From a virus, in IMG/VR virus record IMGVR_UViG_3300002242_000631, positions 1 to 35,364 of that record: a DNA stretch of 35,364 bases. One strand, 5' to 3'. The position numbers and the translations under genes are program-made. This document shows, in pieces, positions 8,389 to 16,589 of this stretch. A model generated the notes under the pieces. The model saw only the letters and a program-made list of their open reading frames with translations. It ran no database searches and was not told where the DNA came from. The first letter of the stretch is position 1. Each line of letters starts with the position of its first letter.

Positions 8389-8572
8389 AGATTATACAAA
8401 AGGACTTGAGAGGTTTAAGGAATTAGAGACCTCTTTACTTAGAGATATTAACCTGTACACAGGAACTGGACGTGCTAGACAGTACGCAATGGATCTGTTT
8501 GCAACACAAGAAATAATTAAGACATTAGAAGCTAAGACAGCACCTGCTGCCAATAAAGCTTCTAAGAAATAA
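8381..8572 (+). CDS. Small helical hypothetical protein, ~63 aa
   Basis: The frame has ATGs at 8354, 8378 and 8381. The purine-rich site AAGGGAGA at 8367-8374 best serves 8381 (8378 is possible), so the earlier ATG is unlikely. The protein is helical: MNEDYTKGLERFKELETSLL and so on, ending in an Ala/Lys-rich tail. It overlaps the previous gene by eight bases and precedes the scaffold gene by 19 bases. A head-assembly accessory role is a guess from position only. Confidence 0.65.
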   Translation: MNEDYTKGLERFKELETSLLRDINLYTGTGRARQYAMDLFATQEIIKTLEAKTAPAANKASKK

Positions 8573-8591
8573 CTTTTAGAGGGAACTAAAA

Positions 8592-9626
8592 ATGATTGAA
8601 GAGAATACTGAAACTACCCAAGAGATGGATGTTAATAGTGAAATTCATGATGAGCTGCTGGACACTTTAGCGGATGACTTCTTTGATGAAGATCTACCCA
8701 ACGAAGATGATGAAAGCACAGTGGAAGCTGATGAGGAACTAGACGATGCCGAAGATGCCGAGACTGACGAAACTGATGAGGGTGATGAGGAAGATGAGTA
8801 CGAAACTGAAGAGGACGATGCTGAAGAGCTACCTGAGTCTGAGGAAGAGCAAGAGCTAGATATGGACTTTATGGTCCCCGTCAAGGTAGATGGGGAACAG
8901 GGGGAAGTGACTCTAGATGAACTTGTTCGAGGTTATCAAACGAATCAACATTCTAACAAGAAGTCAATTGAAGCAAGTGAGAAGATTAAACAAGCCGAAA
9001 GTCTTTTTAATGAGTATACTGCCTTAAAGACGCAGAATGCTGAGTTACTTAGTGGTCAAGTCGATCAGGATCAAGCACAACTTGATGCCTACGATAAGAA
9101 GATTAAGCAACTGATACTTGCAGATGATGTTTACGAATTACCTAAATGGCAGGAAGCCAGACGAATAAAGTCTCAACAATTGGATGCTAAAAGATCCGAG
9201 CAAGAGAAGCTTTCTTCTGAGGCCAATAAGGAGTTACAAGAACGACAACAAGCTCAATTTTCACAACAGAGACAAGGTGCTATCGATGCTCTAGATCAGG
9301 CTATGCCTGGTTGGCAAGATGGTTATGATGATGTTGTGGCATGGGCTGCTGAAGACTTAGGGTTTCCTGAGTTTGCAGAAGTGCTAGACCCTAGGGTTGT
9401 GGCAATGATGTTCGAGTATAAGAGCCTGAGGGAAGGTGGTAAACAAGCTGCAAAGAAAAGACTAAAGACACCTACGAAAGGTGTTAGGGCCAAGAAATCT
9501 CCTAACTTAAAAACTAAACAAGCTAAACAACAAGGTAACTTACGTAATAAAGTACTCTCTGGTAAAGGTAATGAAGGTGATCAACTTTCATTCCTAGAGG
9601 GACTTGCGAATGATGCCTTAAAGTAA
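8592..9626 (+). CDS. Capsid scaffolding protein
   Basis: Scaffolding proteins guide capsid assembly and then leave the head. This 344-residue protein lies directly before the capsid gene, the normal place. It has a very acidic N-terminal region (residues about 25-95, mostly Asp and Glu) and a DFMVPVKVDGEQGEVTLDEL segment (about 94-113). That is followed by a long Gln/Lys/Glu helical region (about 125-235) and a strongly basic C-terminus (about 290-325, KKRLKTPTKGVRAKK). A basic C-terminal tail is where P22-like scaffolds bind the coat. The call rests on position, charge pattern and the 'VKVDGEEGEVTLDEL' phrase common in such proteins. Confidence 0.8.
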   Translation: MIEENTETTQEMDVNSEIHDELLDTLADDFFDEDLPNEDDESTVEADEELDDAEDAETDETDEGDEEDEYETEEDDAEELPESEEEQELDMDFMVPVKVDGEQGEVTLDELVRGYQTNQHSNKKSIEASEKIKQAESLFNEYTALKTQNAELLSGQVDQDQAQLDAYDKKIKQLILADDVYELPKWQEARRIKSQQLDAKRSEQEKLSSEANKELQERQQAQFSQQRQGAIDALDQAMPGWQDGYDDVVAWAAEDLGFPEFAEVLDPRVVAMMFEYKSLREGGKQAAKKRLKTPTKGVRAKKSPNLKTKQAKQQGNLRNKVLSGKGNEGDQLSFLEGLANDALK

Positions 9627-9651
9627 TGCTTAAACTATAGGATAAAATACA

Positions 9652-10620
9652 ATGGCACAATTTAAAACCGAAGCCTCGGTAGGTAACAAAGAGGATCTAG
9701 CTAGTTTCATTTCGATGATCACTAGAGACGAGACTCCTTTCGCATCTTCTATTGGCAACTCAAAAGCAAGAGCAGTTTTCCATGAATGGCAGACTGACCA
9801 ACTAGCAGCACCTGCAACTAACGCTCAATCAGAGGGTGCAGACTACAACAATACTACAACATTAGCACCTACAACTCGTTTAGGTAACTACACTCAGATT
9901 CTTTCTAAAGAAATCAAAGTATCTAAGACATTAGATTCAATTTCTAAAGCTGGTCGTGCATCTGAATTTGCTTACCAAATGAAGAAGAAAGGTACTGAGC
10001 TTAAGCGTGACCTAGAGCATGCATTAGTAGGTTCTCGTCAAGTATCTAACGGTACTGGCGGTACTGCATCTGCTAACACAGGTCGTACTATGGGTGGCGT
10101 TCAAGCCTGGATCAATGGTTCAAGTACTTGGGATATGGATACTGGTGCATTTGGCTCTGGTTCTGCCGATGGTACTTCAGTAACTGCTGTTGGTACTGGT
10201 GCGACTTTCTCATTAAGTGCTGTAGACGAAGTAATGCAAAAGATCTACGAAGAAGGCGGTAAAGCTGGTACTTTAATGATGGCACCTTCTGTTAAGAGAG
10301 CATTCTCTTCAGCAGCACAAGGTACTACAAATGTTAGACGTAACATCGATGAAAAAGGTAAATTACGTCAATCAGTAGAAATCTACGAATCAGACTTCGG
10401 TGCAGTTAAGGTAGTTCCAAACTACGTTATGGGCCTTGGTGCAGGTGCATCTGACATCGTTGCATATGATTCAGCGAACTGGTCTTTAGCTACTCTTCGT
10501 CCATTACACAACACTGATGTTGGTCAAAAAGGTGACTCTACTGTTGGTATGATGGTTGAGGAATTAACTCTACAATGTAAGAACCCTGCCGGTAACGGTT
10601 TGGTTGCTAACGTAGCTTAA
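9652..10620 (+). CDS. Major capsid protein, SU10-like HK97 fold
   Basis: This 322-residue protein matches the SU10 major capsid family (DUF5309-like). The N-terminal part has MITRDETPFASSIG (about 22-35). It is followed by TTRLGNYTQILSKEIKVSKT (about 76-95) and a helical AGRASEFAYQMKKKGTELKRDLEHALVGS (about 102-130), the typical family signature. Codon use is the most biased in the window: arginine is mainly CGT here and mainly AGA elsewhere. This fits very high expression. A strong terminator follows, so the message for the head genes probably ends or is thinned here. The ribosome binding site (AGGAT at distance) is weak for so abundant a protein. Confidence 0.92.
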   Translation: MAQFKTEASVGNKEDLASFISMITRDETPFASSIGNSKARAVFHEWQTDQLAAPATNAQSEGADYNNTTTLAPTTRLGNYTQILSKEIKVSKTLDSISKAGRASEFAYQMKKKGTELKRDLEHALVGSRQVSNGTGGTASANTGRTMGGVQAWINGSSTWDMDTGAFGSGSADGTSVTAVGTGATFSLSAVDEVMQKIYEEGGKAGTLMMAPSVKRAFSSAAQGTTNVRRNIDEKGKLRQSVEIYESDFGAVKVVPNYVMGLGAGASDIVAYDSANWSLATLRPLHNTDVGQKGDSTVGMMVEELTLQCKNPAGNGLVANVA

Positions 10621-10636
10621 TTACCTGATCTAAATT

Positions 10637-10660
10637 AGGGGCTTTAATTAGCCCCTTTTT
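10637..10660 (+). terminator. Rho-independent terminator after the capsid gene
   Basis: AGGGGCT at 10637-10643 pairs perfectly with AGCCCCT at 10650-10656 (7 bp, TTAATT loop). A T-run follows at 10656-10660. It lies 16 bases after the capsid stop and before the next ribosome binding site, so it would reduce transcription into the tail genes and leave the capsid gene at the end of a shorter message. Confidence 0.9.
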
Positions 10661-10677
10661 AAATACAAGGAACTCAT

Positions 10678-10968
10678 ATGAGTAAAATTATCGACAAGTA
10701 CGATGACGGGGGATTGGTCTTAGAACAAGATGCCACAGCCTATCTAGACTACGCAAAGTCTGTTAGATCAGCAGGTGTAGACAGGAAAGCAAACTACAGA
10801 AGCTTTGCTATTATCCCTGACATTGTAGCTGTGGATATTTTTACAAGATTCGGGGTAGATATTAATAACCCTGAGAATACACACGTAGAACTAAATAAGT
10901 TTAAGAAGATTATTAAGGAACATTATCCTTTACTTCTGACAACTAACATTAACAAAGGTGGACTATAA
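10678..10968 (+). CDS. Small hypothetical protein between capsid and adaptor, 96 aa
   Basis: The ATG at 10678 has an AAGGA site and is the first gene after the terminator. The 96-residue soluble protein has one clear phrase, FAIIPDIVAVDIFTRFGVDI (about 43-62). It overlaps the next gene's ATG by one base (TAATG), a sign of translational coupling. Marine podoviruses often have a small conserved gene here, but I cannot name a function. Confidence 0.75.
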   Translation: MSKIIDKYDDGGLVLEQDATAYLDYAKSVRSAGVDRKANYRSFAIIPDIVAVDIFTRFGVDINNPENTHVELNKFKKIIKEHYPLLLTTNINKGGL

Positions 10969-11723
10969 TGGCTATAACAAACCAACAAACACTAAGAGAT
11001 ACTATTGCAGATTGGTTGAATCGTGGAGATTTAACAAACAACCAGATCGATAGCTTTATCTCGGCAGGTGAGAGTAAGATTTATGATGTCTTAAGAATCC
11101 CACCATTAGAAACAAGTACTGATTTCACACTGACACCGACATACAGTTCTATAACAATACCTTCCGATTTCCTAGAAGCTATAGAATTAAGAAAGATTAA
11201 TGAGGACGGTTCTTCAGATATTTACGATACAGTCCTTAAAAGGGTAGATTCAAGGACATTGTTTGACGGAGGAAGCCCTCGTGTGCCAAACTCTTTTGCT
11301 AGGGAACTAGGTAATTTTGTTATTACAGGATCCTCAGGTGAGATAGCTAATAGTGGTACTTATAAACTTAAGTATTATAGATATCTTACTAAAATAGGTG
11401 AGAAATATGATTTAGGTGCTGTCTTCAATACAGATTCAGAGACTTGTTCATCACTTGTGGATACGACATACGACTCCGATAACAGTGAATGTACAATAAC
11501 TTCAAATAATGTAGAGGTTCTTAATTATTTTATACTAGGAGACCCTGATATCGTACTTTACGCATCACTATGGGTTGCTTCTGAGTTCTTGAACGATGAT
11601 GAGGGTTCCGCTAGGTACTCCAAGTTATTCTTTGATAAAGTAGACTTTGTATCTAGGAGATCAAATAAATCAGAAATGTCTGGTGGTAATGTGACTGTCA
11701 AACTTCCTGTCGGAATAGGTTAA
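10968..11723 (+). CDS. Head-tail adaptor (tail tubular protein A-like)
   Basis: This 251-residue protein starts TNQQTLRDTIADWLNRGDLT, followed by DSFISAGESKIYDVLRIPPLE. That 'x-DWLNR-DL-x-x-x-I-x-x-FI-x-x-x-E-x-x-x' opening is typical of podovirus adaptor or tail tubular A proteins, which form the ring under the portal. A later segment, LGDPDIVLYASLWVASEFLNDD (about 188-209), is the expected helical pair near the end. An extra cysteine pair (ETCSSL...SECTI, about 161-178) is not usual for the family. It lies directly after the capsid block, the usual place. Confidence 0.85.
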   Translation: MAITNQQTLRDTIADWLNRGDLTNNQIDSFISAGESKIYDVLRIPPLETSTDFTLTPTYSSITIPSDFLEAIELRKINEDGSSDIYDTVLKRVDSRTLFDGGSPRVPNSFARELGNFVITGSSGEIANSGTYKLKYYRYLTKIGEKYDLGAVFNTDSETCSSLVDTTYDSDNSECTITSNNVEVLNYFILGDPDIVLYASLWVASEFLNDDEGSARYSKLFFDKVDFVSRRSNKSEMSGGNVTVKLPVGIG

Positions 11724-11736
11724 TATAGGAGATAGT

Positions 11737-13662
11737 ATGTCGAATTCATTCTTTGGCGGAGGTTCTAACTTCGGAGGAGGCTCTAAAAGTAAGAAATCTT
11801 CTGGTTTTTATAAGGGTTTCATTTCATCAACAGATTTATCTAATATTACAGCTAATTTACCAGAGATTGAGCTGTTAGGTAGCAATCTAGACGTAATCAG
11901 TAGTGTTGCGGTTGATTTTAATACGGTTGCTAGTAATATCACAAACGTAAGTAAGGTAGGTGTACTAGACTCCGATGTTACAAAAGTAGCTATTATTGAT
12001 TCGGATGTTTCTAAAGTAGCATTAATAGATAGTGATGTCTCTGCTGTATCAGCTATAGACTCTTCAGTTGTAACTGCAGCTAATAATGTCTCGGATATAA
12101 ATAACTTTGTAGACAACTACTCTATAAACTCTACTGCACCTACAACAAACCTAAGTGAAGGTCAGATGTATTACAACACTACGTTGAATGCAATGTTTAC
12201 CTATGATGGTATTGCTTGGAAAGAGACTACTAACTTTGTAAAAGGTTTTATTGGTACTTTTAAGTACTTAGCAACATCTGGTCAAGTAGATTTTACAGGA
12301 TCTGATGTTAACGGTAAATTATTACTGACATATCAAGACTACGCTACAAATGTTTTCTTGAATGGTATTCTGTTGGATTCAACAGATTACTCTATAACTA
12401 ATAACAATAAGGTGACACTTACATCTAGTGCTTCCCTTAATGATGAAGTTACTATCCATGCGTATCAAGCCATAACACTTGCTGTTGCACAAGAGACTGA
12501 GAACGCAAGAGATGAGGCTATTGTAGCTAAAACTGCTGCTGAAACTGCTAAGACCGCTGCTGAAACCGCAGAGACTAATGCTGAAACCGCAGAGACTAAC
12601 GCATCCAACAGTGCTTCTAGTGCCTCCTCTTCTGCTTCTACAGCGACAACACAGGCCTCTAATGCGAGTACTTCAGCTGCTAATGCACTTACCTCTGAAG
12701 GTAATTCAGCTAACTCGGCTGCTGCGTCTGCTAACTCGGCAAGCTCTTCAGCAACATCTGCTACAGATTCTGACACAGCTAAGGTAGCTTCACAAGCCGC
12801 GCAGACTGCTGCTGAAACTGCTAAGACTGCTGCTGAAACTGCTAAGACCGCTGCTGAAACTGCGGAGATTAATGCAGAGACTGCTGAAACAGGAGCAGTA
12901 ACAGCTAAAAATGCATCTGAGACTGCTAAGACCGCTGCTGAGACTTCTGAAACTAACGCATCTACATCAGAGACAAGTGCATCTAACAGTGCGACCTCTG
13001 CATCTTCATCAGCTAGTAGTGCATCTACATCAGCATCTAATGCGGCTCAGTCGGCCACAGATGCTGCTAACAGTGCGTCCTCTGCAGCGGCAGGTGGTCT
13101 TCAGACTACTGGTGGTACCATGACTGGTAGTATTGTTATGTCAGGAAATACCACTGTAGACGGTAGAGACTTATCGGTTGATGGTACTAAATTAGACGGT
13201 ATTCAAGCAGGAGCTACTAACTACCAACACCCAGCTACTCACTCCATTAGTGAAGTATCAGGATTACAGACAGCCCTAGACGCTAAGGTAGATGATTCAC
13301 AGGTACTGACCGATGTTCCATCTGGAGCGGTGTTTACTGATACAGTCTATAACCATCCATCTACACACAATATCTCAGAGATATCGGGATTACAAGTAGC
13401 CTTAGATGGTAAGATTGATGATTCACAAGTTCTGACTAATGTACCATCCGGTGCGTTATTCACAGACACAAACACTACATATAACCAGGCATCTATTAAT
13501 GCTATGGGTATTACTGCTACAGGTGTTGATTTAGGTAATTGGACTATTACAGAAACTGCTGGAGTCCTTTACTTTTCAACTTCAGGTACTAAAAAGATGA
13601 AACTAGATGCTTCAGGTAACTTAACCGTTCTAGGTAACGTAACTGCGTTCGGGTCAATGTAA
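11737..13662 (+). CDS. Long tail fibre with Ala/Ser coiled-coil stalk
   Basis: The 641-residue protein has a Gly/Ser-rich start (residues 3-22) and repeated 'xxxIDSDVSKVA' segments (about 80-120). It then has two small fibre modules, APTTNLSEGQMYYNTTLNAMFTYDGIAW and a 'FTGSDVNGKLLL...VFLNGILLDSTDY' domain (about 170-245). Residues about 263-451 are a coiled-coil stalk of ETAKTAA, ETAETNA and SASSASS repeats. The last part carries VDGTKLDGIQAGATNYQHPATH and a repeated 'ALDxKxDDSQVLTDVPSGA' unit, and ends at ...GNLTVLGNVTAFGSM. It has no C-terminal receptor domain after that, so the tip is probably supplied by separate proteins encoded downstream. Confidence 0.9.
   Translation: MSNSFFGGGSNFGGGSKSKKSSGFYKGFISSTDLSNITANLPEIELLGSNLDVISSVAVDFNTVASNITNVSKVGVLDSDVTKVAIIDSDVSKVALIDSDVSAVSAIDSSVVTAANNVSDINNFVDNYSINSTAPTTNLSEGQMYYNTTLNAMFTYDGIAWKETTNFVKGFIGTFKYLATSGQVDFTGSDVNGKLLLTYQDYATNVFLNGILLDSTDYSITNNNKVTLTSSASLNDEVTIHAYQAITLAVAQETENARDEAIVAKTAAETAKTAAETAETNAETAETNASNSASSASSSASTATTQASNASTSAANALTSEGNSANSAAASANSASSSATSATDSDTAKVASQAAQTAAETAKTAAETAKTAAETAEINAETAETGAVTAKNASETAKTAAETSETNASTSETSASNSATSASSSASSASTSASNAAQSATDAANSASSAAAGGLQTTGGTMTGSIVMSGNTTVDGRDLSVDGTKLDGIQAGATNYQHPATHSISEVSGLQTALDAKVDDSQVLTDVPSGAVFTDTVYNHPSTHNISEISGLQVALDGKIDDSQVLTNVPSGALFTDTNTTYNQASINAMGITATGVDLGNWTITETAGVLYFSTSGTKKMKLDASGNLTVLGNVTAFGSM
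12525..13090 (+). repeat. Degenerate in-frame repeats coding for the fibre stalk
   Basis: Units such as ACTGCTGCTGAAACTGCTAA recur at about 12530-12600 and 12805-12870, with single-base variants; Ser/Ala-rich units fill the space between. All are in frame. The two 'ETAKTAAETA' blocks are nearly the same at DNA level, so unequal recombination could change stalk length. Confidence 0.75.
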
Positions 13663-13672
13663 AGGAGATATT

Positions 13673-14782
13673 ATGGGTTATTACTATAGACACCCGTCTG
13701 TTATAGAACCAACAGAAGACGAGATGAAGGACTACGTATTAACTAAGGTTTTATCAAGAGACTTTGATGCTGCTATAGTAGATAGGACAGGTGTCTTAAA
13801 TAACTTTTGTGAAATACTTAAACCTATACCTCTTGAAAACCCTTTAGATCTGGAATTTAATGATGTTGTGGACCAAAGGGCTAAAGAGATAGTAGATGAT
13901 GCTATATCTAATAATAAAGAAGTAAGAATACTTTGGGACTCAGGTCTTACAAGTTCTATGATATTTCTATCTATTTCTAAATATAGAGACTCTGTTAATC
14001 CTGATCTTGTTTTAAAGCTATTTCCTACATTTAAAAGTCAGGAAAGATGGCATGGTTTTTATGATGAAATAATACTTAAAACACCTAATGTAGATATCTT
14101 TGAACCTAAGGGATCTACTGCTTGGAAGAACACACACCAACGTATGTGGAGTAGCGGGGACAGTGATGGTAATCTAGTTAAATTCACAGTAGTCACTCCA
14201 GATCTAACTGATCCATTATTGGGTCCAAGGTTGATGCTTAAGAAGGATTTTGAGAGTTTAAATAAACCACATGATCAAGTATTTAACCCTGACATACTTT
14301 GTTGTCTAGAAGGCATAATTGAAAAGATGCCACCTAGATTAGGGAGTAAGACTGCAGGGAATGTTCTTAATTGGCTTAACTTTGTACTATCTTGGCAGTG
14401 GAATCTACTCAGGAGATGGATGAACTCACCTACTGATAGAAGCAATATTAGTATATTCTATGACCACGATTTATTTCAACAATGGTTCTTACAAACACCT
14501 CTTGTGGAGAAGTGGCCTGATGTAGGTCATGATGTTCTTCAGAACTCTTGGCATGTGAGAGAATATATAAGACAGTATTATGATGATTTTGTATTGGGTA
14601 AAAAGGAATACATCCAACAGCTTAGTATACAAATTAATACACCGATAGATGTACCACCACCCCTAAGGGAAGACAGGGATAACAACTCTGTTTGGACAGG
14701 TATAACTACAGGGTTTGTTAAGGAACAAAAGGTTATTGAGCCTATCATTGTTAATACAGTAGACGATGAACACGAACATTAA
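13673..14782 (+). CDS. Asparagine-synthetase-like PP-loop protein, probably inactive
   Basis: This 369-residue protein is a clear paralogue of the product of 16590-17900. It shares HDQVFNPDI...MP...GNVLNWLNFVLSWQW (about 200-243) and FYDHDLFQQWFLQ (262-274). The ATP-binding PP-loop, SGGIDS in its relatives, reads DSGLTS here (about 89-94). The second nucleotide-site motif, TGELGDQVFG in the paralogue, reads TPDLTDPLLG (about 175-184). Both are broken, so it is probably a pseudoenzyme acting as a partner or scaffold. There is no N-terminal Cys, and the ~85-residue N-terminal part does not look like a glutaminase domain. It begins 11 bases after the fibre gene, and its C-terminus ends in an acidic His-containing tail. 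Confidence 0.8.
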   Translation: MGYYYRHPSVIEPTEDEMKDYVLTKVLSRDFDAAIVDRTGVLNNFCEILKPIPLENPLDLEFNDVVDQRAKEIVDDAISNNKEVRILWDSGLTSSMIFLSISKYRDSVNPDLVLKLFPTFKSQERWHGFYDEIILKTPNVDIFEPKGSTAWKNTHQRMWSSGDSDGNLVKFTVVTPDLTDPLLGPRLMLKKDFESLNKPHDQVFNPDILCCLEGIIEKMPPRLGSKTAGNVLNWLNFVLSWQWNLLRRWMNSPTDRSNISIFYDHDLFQQWFLQTPLVEKWPDVGHDVLQNSWHVREYIRQYYDDFVLGKKEYIQQLSIQINTPIDVPPPLREDRDNNSVWTGITTGFVKEQKVIEPIIVNTVDDEHEH

Positions 14783-14794
14783 CGGAGAGATGCA

Positions 14795-16054
14795 ATGTCT
14801 GTAAACGGTAAAAGTTACATACTTAGACAATTAGATCATTTAATTGCTAAACAAGTAGGTACACAAGACAACCCAAGTGGAGTAAGAACGGATATCGCTA
14901 GAAGGGTTAAACAGTTTGTTCTTGATGCTAAGTCAGACGGTGAGGCTATTGATATATTCAACAGGCACTTCGATTGGAGATTTGACACCGTATCAGGTAA
15001 GGAGCAAAAGTTTCAAATTGAAATGGCTGAATATTTAGGCCCTGAGGTTGTTGAAAAGTATGTTCCTGTACTAACTCATATAGAGAGAACGGATGAAGAG
15101 AAACTCTTAAAGGATGTTGTAAGAGGCAGACCGCTTAATAGATATAATCCAGGATTTAAGACAGTATTATCCCCTATACCGGATGTTACGGAAGATACCC
15201 CTAAGCTTACACTGAAAGAGGTTTGTTCCAAGGCTGCGAATAGGTTTCATGAAATAGGCAAGGGTAAACAAATCTACCTATTGTGGTCTGGTGGTATAGA
15301 TTCTACACTGGTGTTGCACAGCTTGAAAGAAGCAGGTGTCCCATTTAAAGTTATAATGGATGAAGACACCCTAGATGAGCACACAACACTCGCTAAAGAT
15401 TTAATTGCAGGTAGATACAGCTTAATAACTGAGGTTATTTTTTCACCTAAACCACCTGAATACAACAAGTTATTGGGAAACCCTAATAATATATTCATTA
15501 GTGGCGGTAACGGTGATGAGGTATTTGGAGGAGAGGCTGAGTGTGATGGTGAATTTAAGTATGCAGATAATGAATACGGATATTACGCACCAACAGATAT
15601 TGATGAGGTTACCAAGCCTTGGATACAGAAACTTGTAGGTGATATGTCAGATATGACTGTCTGTGAATGGAGATGGGCTGTTAATTTCATCTATAAGTGG
15701 CAACAAGTTCAAATATCTAGTATGTTTATGCTTGGTATTGGTATGGTTGATGGTTTTAATAACCGTAATGGTTACCACTTCTACGACACTGAAGAGTTCC
15801 AGGTCTGGTCTATTCAGAACTACAAGAGCCTCTGTGGTGACAATAAAGACAAAGCGATAGCTAAGAAGGCTATCTTAGACATAGACGGTGATGAGGCTTA
15901 CTATCTTTATAAACGTAAGGTTTGCTCTATGAAGAAGACCCTATACAGGACTGGTAGTGATTTCTTCAAAGAGAAGAAAGTACACACCTACGCAAGTACA
16001 TTAGCTGTCACTGATGCTGAGAGAGATCTAGGTGGTATTTTAAAAGGAGTTTAG
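14795..16054 (+). CDS. Asparagine-synthetase-like PP-loop ATPase
   Basis: The 419-residue protein has intact AsnB-type nucleotide motifs: LLWSGGIDSTLVLHSL at about 162-177 (PP-loop SGGxDS) and FISGGNGDEVFGGE at 234-247 (compare SGEGSDEIFGGY in AsnB). Members of this superfamily adenylate a carboxylate and then form an amide or similar bond. The Cys2-dependent glutaminase half of true AsnB is absent; a ~150-residue helical N-terminal part replaces it. The C-terminal part has WRWAVNFIYKWQ (292-303) and HFYDTEEFQVWSIQN (328-342), shared with its two phage paralogues. The gene ends one base before the small tail-protein ATG. The substrate is unknown. Confidence 0.85.
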   Translation: MSVNGKSYILRQLDHLIAKQVGTQDNPSGVRTDIARRVKQFVLDAKSDGEAIDIFNRHFDWRFDTVSGKEQKFQIEMAEYLGPEVVEKYVPVLTHIERTDEEKLLKDVVRGRPLNRYNPGFKTVLSPIPDVTEDTPKLTLKEVCSKAANRFHEIGKGKQIYLLWSGGIDSTLVLHSLKEAGVPFKVIMDEDTLDEHTTLAKDLIAGRYSLITEVIFSPKPPEYNKLLGNPNNIFISGGNGDEVFGGEAECDGEFKYADNEYGYYAPTDIDEVTKPWIQKLVGDMSDMTVCEWRWAVNFIYKWQQVQISSMFMLGIGMVDGFNNRNGYHFYDTEEFQVWSIQNYKSLCGDNKDKAIAKKAILDIDGDEAYYLYKRKVCSMKKTLYRTGSDFFKEKKVHTYASTLAVTDAERDLGGILKGV

Positions 16055-16055
16055 T

Positions 16056-16574
16056 ATGGCTTTACCTACTAGTAATTTACAGTTTCAACATATTGAGAAT
16101 TTGTTCGGAGGATCACATCCTATATCTCTAAACGAGTACTACGGTTCTACTGGCGGTATCCCTACATCTGGGGCTATATCTATGGAGGATTTCAGAGGTG
16201 CTCAGAATCTTCAGTACATCTCCTTGGGCGGTTATTCACACCAAGACCATTACTACAACTCTGGTACAACATCCCATACTGTGGGCACCCTGACGGTCCC
16301 TAGGACTGCCAGACTGTACAAGGTTTGGATACGTGGATCTACAGGTGATAACATTAGTTCTTATTTAGACAGGTTGTATGTAGGATCGAATCTGGTATGG
16401 GATGGCACCTTATATGATGTGTCTACATCTGGTGATGGTACCGAGTTTACAATAAACACAAGCAGTAACTATGCAGCGGGTAACTATGGTATCAATATGC
16501 AAGTGTACTCTAGCTATGAATCTTATGATAGGATTTATATTAATCAAGTTAAGTTTTATCTAGAGTATTTATAA
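16056..16574 (+). CDS. Small tail or adhesin protein, 172 aa
   Basis: The N-terminus reads LPTSNLQFQHIENLFGGSHP, then ISLNEYYG and IPTSGAISMEDFRGA (about 22-50). This 'LPxSG-ISMxDFxG' pattern is common at the start of phage tail proteins in marine phages. The rest is a Gly/Ser/Tyr-rich beta-type domain (about 55-172) with regular aromatic spacing, which fits a receptor-binding sandwich. It sits between two PP-loop genes, so it is a candidate partner or target of them. Tail association is inference from the motif and the neighbourhood. Confidence 0.7.
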   Translation: MALPTSNLQFQHIENLFGGSHPISLNEYYGSTGGIPTSGAISMEDFRGAQNLQYISLGGYSHQDHYYNSGTTSHTVGTLTVPRTARLYKVWIRGSTGDNISSYLDRLYVGSNLVWDGTLYDVSTSGDGTEFTINTSSNYAAGNYGINMQVYSSYESYDRIYINQVKFYLEYL

Positions 16575-16589
16575 TGAAGGGAAGGGAAT

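Noticed and set aside
8645-8884. A 79-codon minus-strand frame made almost only of serine
   Set aside because: It is the mirror of the acidic Asp/Glu codons of the scaffold gene on the + strand, with no ribosome binding site and no normal protein composition.
9604-9650. A possible sigma70-like promoter before the capsid gene (TTGCGA, TATAGG, GATAAAAT)
   Set aside because: The spacing between the best -35-like and -10-like words is wrong, and AT-rich DNA gives such words often.
12465-12776. A minus-strand Ala/Glu-rich frame in the tail fibre stalk
   Set aside because: A shadow of the repetitive Ala/Thr/Ser codons of the fibre on the + strand.
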